Assembly (NCBI GenBank): GCA_945876405.1 | Contig: CAMCOJ010000006.1 | Coordinates: forward strand, 1 to 18,278 | Source: an uncultured Ruminococcus sp. | GTDB lineage: Bacteria > Bacillota > Clostridia > Oscillospirales > Ruminococcaceae | Length of the DNA stretch: 18,278 nucleotides | Reading direction: 5' to 3' | Shown: in pieces, positions 1 through 7,362 of the stretch | Layout: the number at the start of each line of letters is the position of its first letter | Numbering within the stretch: the first letter of the stretch is position 1 | Notes under the pieces: model-generated | What the model saw: the letters and a program-made list of their open reading frames with translations, nothing else | Told to the model about the DNA's origin: nothing | The model's database searches: none | Translations under genes and position numbers: made by a program

Positions 1-4
1 GCCT

Positions 5-38
5 GTCTCGTGGGCTCGGAGATGTGTATAAGAGACAG
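5..38 (+). other. Illumina Nextera (Tn5) adapter sequence, artefact
   Basis: The 34 bases match the Nextera read-2 transposase adapter, ending in the 19-bp Tn5 mosaic end AGATGTGTATAAGAGACAG at 20-38. This is established library-preparation sequence and not bacterial DNA. Genomic sequence begins at about base 39. Bases 1-4 are probably also adapter or index sequence. Confidence 0.97.
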
Positions 39-3000
39 CTTTATACGTGAGTGTAACAGCACTTGCCGGAGAAACAGCATTTTTTGATGCTGCGACATTC
101 TCAAATGCACCTCCGAATTTTTCAGTAAGTTCTGTTGCTGCACCGCTGACCATATTTCCGACAAAATCTTTTGCATACTCTGTTGCATATTCACCGGCCC
201 CGGAAATGCCTGAAACAGCATTTTTCTTAATAAGGTTCCCCACTTCTCCTATGCTTTCCTTTACTGACTCTCTTAGCGAATCTATTATCTCTTCCGTTTT
301 TTCACAAATCTCTTCAGATAATGCAACAGCTTTCTCACTGGTCATATTTGTAACTGATGAACATTTCTGACTGATCATTGCTGCTATCCTGTCAGTTTCT
401 TCGAGTAAAAGATTTTTTAACTCCCTGACAGCAGCTGATGAAATATCATTTCCTGATGATTCAACTGAATTTATTTTCTCAGCAAGATAAGCAGAAATCT
501 TTTCTTCCGAAGTATATTCCTCCGCATTTTCAATAACAGATATAACCGCTGCGAAGAGGACATTTTTCATTGTATTTTCAGCCGCATCAATACTTTCATC
601 CGCAAATTCGTCAACATAATCGTTTACCGTTTCAGTCAGACTGTCAATTCCGTCCTCTGCTGAGTTTTCAATTTTTTCGAAAATATCCTCAACCTTTTTT
701 CCGGCTTTGTTAACAGCGAGTTCTGCTATTTCTCCGGATTCATTTACAAGAGCATTCACCAGACCTGAAGGTTTCATCTTCCAGGATGAAGAATTTTTAT
801 AAACGGGAACTGCATTTCCGTCAAGAAGTTCATCAAGGTCAGAAACGGACTCAGCAAGGGCAAGAGAAAGAATGAGAACAGTCTTTACAACCGGGATGCC
901 AAAGCCTGTCCATCCGGCAATAGCAGTGGCTGCGGAAAGAGTAACTGTCCTTATTTCTGAATCTGTAAATGCATACACACTGTTAAGTGCAAATCTTGTC
1001 CCGAAAATAAGAGAGCCTGTATACTGAAGATTTTTTTCCATATCTTCATTTCCCCAGAGCAGATATTCAACTTCTGACTGGTAAAAAACATTATTGTCCT
1101 TATTCATTTCAATTCCGGTCAGCGTTTTCTGGGGCAATTCACTTACACTGCCTCCCGAACACTCTTTTCCTGATGTCTGACAACTGAACATCTGCATTAT
1201 GTATTCTGTAACAAGAAGATTTTCTATACCTTCATCCATAACAGTTTCACTGAGACTGCCTATTTCTCCGAGAAAACTTCCTGCATTTTCAAGAAGCTCC
1301 TGCTGTCCTTCAAGCATACTTTCAGCATTGTCATCAGTGTGATTTACTTCAAACTCCGGATTTGATTCAGGAAGCTCCGCGCATTTTTTTATTTTCTCAA
1401 GTTTCTCAGATGAAATCACCGAAAGAATGTCCGTTTTATTTTCATCACATGCATCTCTCAGAACTTCTTCCGGATTTCCGAGAGCATTCATGGCGGTAAT
1501 CAGTTTTTTTGATTCCTTTTTACTTCTTTCCTTTACTCCCTCTTTTCCATAAACGCTCTTAAGGTATTTATAAAAATTATATTCTTCACCCTGACCTTCA
1601 GGTTTGGAAGAAAAGGCTGAATCCGGTGCGAAAAATTCATTGTTTATTTCATTGGCAGCCGCATTTTCAGCATCATAAACCGAAAAAACATTCACTTCAC
1701 TGAGTAATGGCATATATGTTTCAGCATAATCAAAGTAATCCACAACCTTTTTATCGTGAAATCTTACTGATTCTGCATACGAAATAATATTTTTAAAATA
1801 TCCGAGATTTTTTTCAGTGACTTCCCTGTACTTTGAGATATCTTCTCTGCTTAATGCCTTAACTCCGTTGTCGTACTCATTCTGCATTGAAGTTTTTACT
1901 TCCCCGTCTGAAAGTCTGGAAATTGCGTCCTGCCAGTTCTGTCCGGCTTCTTCCGCATCATCAATTGAATCAAGAAGTTTTTCAAGAGAAGAACTGAGGC
2001 TTTTCAGATGTTGCGAAGCTTCAAAAGAAATATCCATGAAAGAACAAATCAGATCTGCTGCTTCCCTGCATTTATTATCAGCATTGTTTTTACGGTTTTC
2101 TCTTAACGACCATGCTTCATTTATCGTTTCATGAATAATCGTATAAAGTTCTTCAGCTCTGGCAGATTCTTTCTCCCTGTTTTTTCGTTCTTCATCACTG
2201 CATCTGCTTAATTCATCGAGATAAATAAAAGCAGCAGAACAAACATTTGTAATTTCTGAAGACTGTTCTGATAATCTGCTGATAAAATTAAAGTCTCCTT
2301 CCGACTTAATCTCTCTGATATTCCGCATAAATTCTGACTCTGTCCCGTCTGCAGATCTGAGATAAACGGATAAAACATCATACGAGACATCGAGTACAGA
2401 AACTCCGGCATCATCTGCCAGTGAACTGATGTACTTTTCTGATTCTTCATTGTATTCTGCAGGAAGTTCACGATCCTTAAGCACCTTGTAGACTTCAAGA
2501 TCGGATATTGCATCTCTGTACTTGTCTCTTACCTCTGAAACCAGATTTTCAGACCCCGATAAGTCAGCTCCGGAAATACAGTTATTGTAAGCCGAGGCAT
2601 CCTCCCAGATTTTCCGGCATATATTATTGATTTTTTCAAGACTTTTATCATATTCGACCCTGGCATCAACTGCGTCGTTCTGAGCTTTGAAATCCTTAAA
2701 CACACCAAGCTTGTTTATTAAACCGCTGCTCATTTTCAAAGGTCCGGTATACTTCATATATTCAGTAACCTGACTCTTAAGCACAGCAGGGTCAGCAAGT
2801 ACAGCTCCTTCTGTAAATTCAGCATTAAATGCTTCCGTATTAAGATTAATCAGATTATCAAACTGGAACTCGGAAGGATTTGAAAATAATCCGGCTATCC
2901 CGTCTATGTATTTTCTTCCTGATTCGTCCTCTGAAGTCAGAGCAGTATTGTTTACTGTACGGTAAAAATAATCGTAAAGATTTTCCTGAAGTTCCTCTTC

Positions 3001-3234
3001 AGTTGATGAAACTGCAAACAGTCCGTACACTGACTTAAGTACACTGTCAAAATCAGAAAGTCCGGCATTCGCCGCAAGATCTGCCGAATCGGATGCCATT
3101 TGTCTGGCGGATGATACTCTTATTGCATCAACTATTGTTCCTGCAAATGTATAAACCGGAAGCATCATAAATGCAAGCATAATGGAAACCGAGCCTTTTG
3201 CTGTCTTTTTAGTGAATAGTTTGTTCTTTTTCAT
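39..3234 (-). CDS. TadG/DUF5702-like membrane-anchored protein, 3'-truncated
   Basis: The minus frame is open from an ATG at 3234-3232 down to base 40 (1065 codons), with no stop before the adapter, so the C-terminus is missing. GGAG lies about 6 bases before the ATG. Residues 15-35 form one hydrophobic helix preceded by lysines (GSVSIMLAFMMLPVYTFAG), followed by VDAIRVSSARQMASDSADLA, the typical start of TadE/TadG-like pilus-assembly proteins. Residues 718-820 carry a block I recognise from DUF5702 proteins of Clostridia: YQSEVEYLLWGN, then an RFALN segment, two hydrophobic stretches, LALAESVSDLDELLDGNAVP and a KNSSSW tail. Members usually sit near Tad/Flp pilus genes and are thought to be surface or pilus-associated; no catalytic role is known to me. 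The middle (about 100-700) is acidic and helical. A helical extension (820-1065) follows the DUF5702 block. Family call is fairly sure, function unknown. Confidence 0.8.
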
Positions 3235-3277
3235 ACGTATCTCCTATAATAACAGTTTTTCCCTTATCTGTATTTAT

Positions 3278-3306
3278 ATTATAGCAGATATTTCTTATAA
3301 TTGCAA
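3278..3306 (-). promoter_or_regulatory. sigma-A promoter of the DUF5702-like gene
   Basis: Read on the minus strand: -35 TTGCAA (3306-3301), a 17-bp spacer, and -10 TATAAT (3283-3278) preceded by TGC, an extended -10. Transcription should start near 3271 and give a leader of about 36 nt. The -35 begins only 17 bp past the stop of the upstream 78-codon gene. Confidence 0.8.
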
Positions 3307-3323
3307 TAGTTTTTACAAATTTT

Positions 3324-3560
3324 TTAACATTTATTCACCAGCCTGTTCCACAAAAAGTATCCGGTTGTATCTCCGTCCGGAAGTCCAAAAAAATTCCTGT
3401 ATTTTCTGACCATTTCAGCTGTCCGTTCATCATATACTCCGTTCTCAAAGCAACCTTCATCTTTAATAAGTTCTTTCTCTTCATTCATACTCTGCTGAAG
3501 AACTTTGACTGTAAAACCTGTCATGCCAGGTCTGAGTATTTTTCCCGGATAAATAACCAT
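3324..3560 (-). CDS. small peptidoglycan-binding-like domain protein
   Basis: A 78-residue protein that is almost entirely one peptidoglycan-binding (PG_binding_1-like) repeat. The family pattern is visible in order: YPGKILRPGMTGFTVKVLQQ, then an ENGVYDERTAEMVRKYRN segment, then GLPDGDTTGYFLWNRL. Such domains form a three-helix bundle that binds cell-wall peptidoglycan, usually as part of a larger exported hydrolase. Here there is no catalytic domain, signal peptide or membrane segment. The start is supported by GGGTG about 6 bases upstream of the ATG. Its length fits a single domain. It could be a cytoplasmic or phage-type remnant, or a short partner protein; the sequence does not decide. 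It lies between two separately promoted units on the same strand. Confidence 0.7.
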   Translation of the reverse strand: MVIYPGKILRPGMTGFTVKVLQQSMNEEKELIKDEGCFENGVYDERTAEMVRKYRNFFGLPDGDTTGYFLWNRLVNKC

Positions 3561-3595
3561 AACATCACCCTTTTCAATATTTCTGGTATGTTATC

Positions 3596-3624
3596 ATTAT
3601 ATGATTTTTTCATTATATCGTGAA
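3596..3624 (-). promoter_or_regulatory. possible promoter of the 78-residue gene
   Basis: Minus strand: -10 TATAAT (3601-3596), 17-bp spacer, weak -35 TTCACG (3624-3619, 4 of 6 matches). The -35 just overlaps the terminator hairpin of the preceding gene. A second TATAAT lies a little further upstream, so the exact start is uncertain. Confidence 0.45.
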
Positions 3625-3660
3625 AAAACACTGCCATGAAAAATCATAACAGTGTTTTTT
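3623..3660 (-). terminator. rho-independent terminator after the dockerin-C39 gene
   Basis: A perfect 11-bp inverted repeat, AAAAAACACTG (3623-3633) and CAGTGTTTTTT (3650-3660), with a 16-nt loop, starts 4 bases past the stop codon of the minus-strand peptidase gene. The stem ends in a run of six T on the minus strand. The symmetry would let it work in both directions. Confidence 0.8.
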
Positions 3661-3664
3661 GAGT

Positions 3665-5047
3665 TTAGAAATTATATGGTACCCAGCCTGCTGTACCAAG
3701 TCTTATTCTGTATGGTCTTGATTCATCCTCCACTATTTCGGTGATAGTAAACGTGCCGCTTACTTCTGCTGTACTTCCGCCGTAGCTTGAATAGTAGACC
3801 GTTCCGGTGTACTGAACAACGTCTCCGACTTTGTGGACTGAACCCGAACTGTTATGCGGCGGTTCAGTTTCAGGAAGTTTTACATCTTCGCCCTTCCTGC
3901 TGAGAACAGCTGCATATTTACCCATCTGATTATATCTTAGCTTGAACACACTCATCGCGTATGATGTTTTGCCTTTGAGCGGATCGTTCACATATACCGT
4001 ACCTGTATTTTTGTCATACCCTGTAAGCAGAAGACAGTGTTCATTTGCATACCATGTGACTCTGTTACCTTCTGGTGTTGTCCAGGTTGTTGTATAATAC
4101 GGTTCAATCATACTGATTGTCGCCCAGATAAGAACAGGCTTGTCTGCAGCAACATATGAAAGTAGTCTGTCAAAATCCGTTCCTGTGAGATTTTCAAGGT
4201 AATATTCGTCATTTCCGATAAGGTTAAAGTATTTTTCTGCTGTGGTAACCATACAAGGTGTGTAACACCCGTAACCTGAACCGCTTGCCGGATTTCCCGG
4301 GAAAGTAGTCATAAAATCAGCACCATAAAGTTCCGAACCAATATAGTAAAAATTAAACTTCGGCATAATGTCTGCAAGCTGAAGTTTTGACACACCAAAT
4401 CCATAGTGATTTAAAAGCATGGTTAGCGAAGTTACCTCACACCCCGTAGGAAGCTCAGGGTTCTGCCTGATGCAGTTAACATCAAGTTTCTTTGATGGTG
4501 GTCTGTATGATACTGCTGGTGTTGTAACTGTAGTCACAGTCGTTGTAGTTGCCTCAGTTGTTGTAACCGGCACTGTAGTGATAGTGGTTGTAACTGTTGT
4601 TGTTTGAACAGTTGTTGTAACCGGTGATGTCAATGTAGTTTCAGGAGCAGTAGCAGGTACTGAAGTCTCCTCAGGAACTGTCGTGACATCAGGAAGTATA
4701 TCCTCATCTGTAATTACGGTACCAGGCGGCATAATTATGCTGCTGTCAGTTGTTGTGACGACACCTATAAGCTCTGAAAGTTCATTATCTTTAAGGAACA
4801 GTGCCCTGGCTGCATGAAAATCTTTAAAGTTAATTACTCCGTCTTCATTTATATCATATCTTATGTAGTCATCGTCTGTAAGAATAACAGAGCCTATAAT
4901 ACTCTGTCTGATTTTTATTACATCTGATGCCTTGATTTTGTCTTCTTCACTGAACGCCTGAGCAGAAATGCCATTTAAAAGTGCTGAAAACACAGATACT
5001 GACAAAACAGCCGCTCCGGCTATGTATTTTTTTAAATTATTTTTCAT
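3665..5047 (-). CDS. secreted dockerin-like / C39-type cysteine peptidase with SH3-like tail
   Basis: A 460-residue protein if started at the ATG at 5047, chosen because AAAGGTG lies just upstream and the next residues form a signal peptide; an upstream start (5125) would add 26 residues in front of the signal peptide and overlap the previous gene. Domains: signal peptide 1-31 (cleavage near ISAQA); dockerin-like EF-hand segment about 38-90, with one clear loop DINEDGVINF (65-74) and a degenerate first half; Thr/Val/Pro-rich linker about 98-180; C39-type papain-like peptidase about 188-370 with likely catalytic Cys203 (LPTGCEVTSL), His337 (NEHCLLLTGYD) and Asn354/Asp355; and a C-terminal SH3-like region about 404-460. 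It should be exported and bind a cohesin through the dockerin. Dockerin-bearing peptidases are known in Ruminococcus cellulosomes; the substrate is unknown. It is the second gene of an operon. Confidence 0.85.
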   Translation of the reverse strand: MKNNLKKYIAGAAVLSVSVFSALLNGISAQAFSEEDKIKASDVIKIRQSIIGSVILTDDDYIRYDINEDGVINFKDFHAARALFLKDNELSELIGVVTTTDSSIIMPPGTVITDEDILPDVTTVPEETSVPATAPETTLTSPVTTTVQTTTVTTTITTVPVTTTEATTTTVTTVTTPAVSYRPPSKKLDVNCIRQNPELPTGCEVTSLTMLLNHYGFGVSKLQLADIMPKFNFYYIGSELYGADFMTTFPGNPASGSGYGCYTPCMVTTAEKYFNLIGNDEYYLENLTGTDFDRLLSYVAADKPVLIWATISMIEPYYTTTWTTPEGNRVTWYANEHCLLLTGYDKNTGTVYVNDPLKGKTSYAMSVFKLRYNQMGKYAAVLSRKGEDVKLPETEPPHNSSGSVHKVGDVVQYTGTVYYSSYGGSTAEVSGTFTITEIVEDESRPYRIRLGTAGWVPYNF

Positions 5048-5063
5048 TTCGCACCTTTTAAAA

Positions 5064-5981
5064 TCAGTTATTAAAATATTTGTGTCCTCTCGTAAGTGCA
5101 AGCAGCATAAACAGTCTTGCTTCATCTCTGTACTCTGGTTTTATCATATAATACACATACGCTTCGAGAATATTAATATCAGGAACTGATCTTCCTTCGA
5201 TTTTAAAATTTTCATATCCCATAGGGACGTATCTGTTATAAATATCCTTCGGACTGATATGAGTCGGATAATCAATAGTCTGATAAAGAGCCATGCCCAT
5301 CTGCGGACATTCAAAATCCCTGAAATTAAACGGTTCATCAGGGTGTTTCATATGTTCAGTAATCTTTATCTGATATTCTCCGACAAAGTCATAGTGTTCC
5401 TTTCGCCTTTTGCAGTTCGGAGTACAGCAGGCATTGACCAGAAGTTCGCATTTTTCCTTATGAGGAATTTTTTCGAGTATTTCGAACTTATTATTCCAGT
5501 TATAGTCGAGAACAACAAGATTATAGTCTTTTTCAAGTTCTTCGCAAAGCTTATCCATGTCCTCAATCTGCTTGCATGTGGAACTTGTTATCTTAAAGTT
5601 CGGATACCTGTTACGAATATAGTCCTCAAGCAAAGGCGAAACAACGATTACCTCGTTCATTCCGTTGTCTGCCATCTTCATACACGTATTGCAGAAAGGA
5701 TCCCTGAGATGTTCAGGTCCAACATGAGGATTAGTAAATGTAAACCTTAACGGAATATTCCTCGAATTAAATTTTTCAAGAATCCCCTGTACTGATTTTG
5801 CGTCAATCTTCCCGCTAAATGATCGTCCGCCGTTCCATACTGATCCTGGAAATGTGCCATATACCGAGGCAATCTCTACTCCGTCATAAAAAATTTCCGG
5901 CTGTCTGTTCAGCATTTCCAGCAGAATCATATTGAGCTTGAAATGTCTGACAAAATCAGGCAGGTGAAATTTTGCAGGCAT
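5064..5981 (-). CDS. U32-like TIM-barrel protein, putative Fe-S binding
   Basis: A 305-residue cytoplasmic protein without signal peptide. Several stretches resemble the U32 (PrtC/TrhP/UbiU-type) TIM-barrel family: EVIVVSPLLEDYIRNRYPNF (110-129), a strand-helix repeat giving LVVLDYNWNN, the cysteine cluster NACCTPNCKRRKEHY (183-197), and late MGYENFKIEGR (254-264) followed by a YYMIKPEYRDEAR helix, close to the family's KIEGR motif. C185/C186, C190 and C225, with C97/C100 (FCNTC), could hold an iron-sulphur cluster, as in characterised relatives, but this is inferred. Known relatives hydroxylate tRNA or ubiquinone precursors or are annotated as proteases; none of these roles can be assigned here. 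Start supported by AAAAAGGAGA about 10 bases upstream. First gene of the operon; the dockerin-C39 gene begins 16 bp after its stop. Confidence 0.65.
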   Translation of the reverse strand: MPAKFHLPDFVRHFKLNMILLEMLNRQPEIFYDGVEIASVYGTFPGSVWNGGRSFSGKIDAKSVQGILEKFNSRNIPLRFTFTNPHVGPEHLRDPFCNTCMKMADNGMNEVIVVSPLLEDYIRNRYPNFKITSSTCKQIEDMDKLCEELEKDYNLVVLDYNWNNKFEILEKIPHKEKCELLVNACCTPNCKRRKEHYDFVGEYQIKITEHMKHPDEPFNFRDFECPQMGMALYQTIDYPTHISPKDIYNRYVPMGYENFKIEGRSVPDINILEAYVYYMIKPEYRDEARLFMLLALTRGHKYFNN

Positions 5982-6033
5982 ATTATTTCATCTCCTTTTT
6001 AGCCAAAAATCCACTAAAATCACAAACATTTTT

Positions 6034-6062
6034 ATTATATCATAATAATCCAAAATAATCAA
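6034..6062 (-). promoter_or_regulatory. promoter of the U32-like / dockerin-C39 operon
   Basis: Minus strand: -35 TTGATT (6062-6057), 17-bp spacer, -10 TATAAT (6039-6034) preceded by TGA, an extended -10. The -35 hexamer overlaps the stop codon of jetD (6061-6059), and no terminator is visible between jetD and this operon. Confidence 0.75.
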
Positions 6063-7357
6063 TGGTTATTTTTTTCAGAAAGAATATCTTTCCTGAGAGT
6101 CTCAGTTAAAAGTTCCTGATAAGCACTTTTTTTACTGCTCAGTATCAGCCCAGCTGTCGTCTGTAATTCAGAATCCGAGATGCTTTCAAGTATCTTCAGT
6201 CTTTTCTCACTTATCGTTTCCGATTTATCAATTCCACTGTAATCTTCAGGACTCATTCGCCACGGTCTTATATTTTTATTTCTGGAAACAATCCTGTCAG
6301 CAATCTGCATTCCCTCCGGGTCAAAATCACCGGAATACAGTATCCGGCATCCGCTCTCGGAAAGCATATCTATAAGTCTGAGACCAGAATACTTTATCTG
6401 ACCAAAAGTACAGACAAGACACGAGCCACATTCTGCAACCGTATCTGACAGTGCTGAAAAAACCATAGGATTTTCCACTATATAAACTGTTTTTCCGTCA
6501 CAGTCAGCATATTCTATTTTACTTAGTCCGGAAACAGAAATAAGGCATACTTCTCCGTTATCAGCAAAATATTTATATCCCGGATGTTCATGGTGCCCTG
6601 AATCAAAAAGTCTTACACCTATTGCCGCCGCAGCGCCTGAAACAGTATCCGGTTCTATATTAAAAGCCGAATAGATTTCTTTTTCCGTCTCTGACAATCC
6701 GGTCAGCTTTATTCCCGAAATATACGAGATTCCCTGAAGAAGGAGTCTGCCAGCCGGATTAGACTTATCAAAATAATGTGGATTTCCCGTTACTCTGGCA
6801 CTTAAAACAGCAAGCTGAACAGGATAGCTGATTACGGAGCAGATATCAATCGCTTCTTTCAGATATCCCATTAGTTTTTCTGCATTTTTCCGAGAGGTTC
6901 TGTATTCTGTCATAACTGATCGATAACCGTAATTCTGGCTGTGATACATTTCTTTGAACCAGTCCTGACAACAGCTGTTTTCAGAGTCTGAAATCATTTT
7001 CTCCCAGAAATTCCGCTTTTGCTCATCCTCAGAGTTTTTTCTGTCTCTGCTGCTTACTATTTCTGTATTAAAATAAGTCTCAATAATCTGCTGAAGATTC
7101 AGATTTCCAAACCGTGTTTCCGCAATTCCTTTCTCAAAATCAGATAATTTAAATTTCAGAAGCGGAGGCGCATATGGCCTCCTGGGTGAAACTATTTCGG
7201 TTGCTGCCATACATTCTTCATACGAAGCATCTTTTATTATTACATTTCCAGCAGGTCCTCCGTAGCTCTGATAATTCTTAAGAATGCACTGCATTATTCT
7301 TTTGTACTGCGGACGGGATTTAAAATATTCGACACACTGAACAAGTTTTTCCTGCAT
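6059..7357 (-). CDS. jetD: JetD, TOPRIM nuclease subunit of type II Wadjet
   Basis: A 432-residue protein of the TIGR02679/DUF2399 family, the nuclease subunit of Wadjet type II. The C-terminal TOPRIM fold shows its acidic residues: Glu295 in VYIVENPMVF and the D-x-D pair Asp344/Asp346 in YSGDFDPEGMQIADRI. Upstream, a GNPHYFDKSNPAGRLLLQGI block (near residues 190-210) fits the family. Established for Wadjet: JetD associates with the JetABC condensin-like complex and cleaves small circular DNA such as plasmids. The gene starts 5 bp after the jetC stop with GAGG just upstream, so it is translated as the last gene of the operon. Length and residues look intact. Known biochemistry comes mainly from type I systems, so mechanistic detail is transferred. 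Confidence 0.92.
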   Translation of the reverse strand: MQEKLVQCVEYFKSRPQYKRIMQCILKNYQSYGGPAGNVIIKDASYEECMAATEIVSPRRPYAPPLLKFKLSDFEKGIAETRFGNLNLQQIIETYFNTEIVSSRDRKNSEDEQKRNFWEKMISDSENSCCQDWFKEMYHSQNYGYRSVMTEYRTSRKNAEKLMGYLKEAIDICSVISYPVQLAVLSARVTGNPHYFDKSNPAGRLLLQGISYISGIKLTGLSETEKEIYSAFNIEPDTVSGAAAAIGVRLFDSGHHEHPGYKYFADNGEVCLISVSGLSKIEYADCDGKTVYIVENPMVFSALSDTVAECGSCLVCTFGQIKYSGLRLIDMLSESGCRILYSGDFDPEGMQIADRIVSRNKNIRPWRMSPEDYSGIDKSETISEKRLKILESISDSELQTTAGLILSSKKSAYQELLTETLRKDILSEKNNH

Positions 7358-7362
7358 AGCTT

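Noticed and set aside
2208..2513. A 101-codon minus-strand frame inside the DUF5702-like gene
   Set aside because: It is in a different frame from the 1065-codon gene, which is open throughout and has family features, so the short frame is spurious.
4419..4607. Open frame on the plus strand encoding a Val-rich peptide
   Set aside because: It is the antisense of the Thr-rich linker of the dockerin-C39 gene; the repetitive ACA/ACT codons give a Val/Thr-biased frame on the other strand. No ribosome site.
4500..4640. Possible tandem repeat array in DNA
   Set aside because: The GTTGTAAC-like repetition reflects codons of the low-complexity Thr/Val linker and has no regular unit or spacer, so it is not a CRISPR or satellite array.
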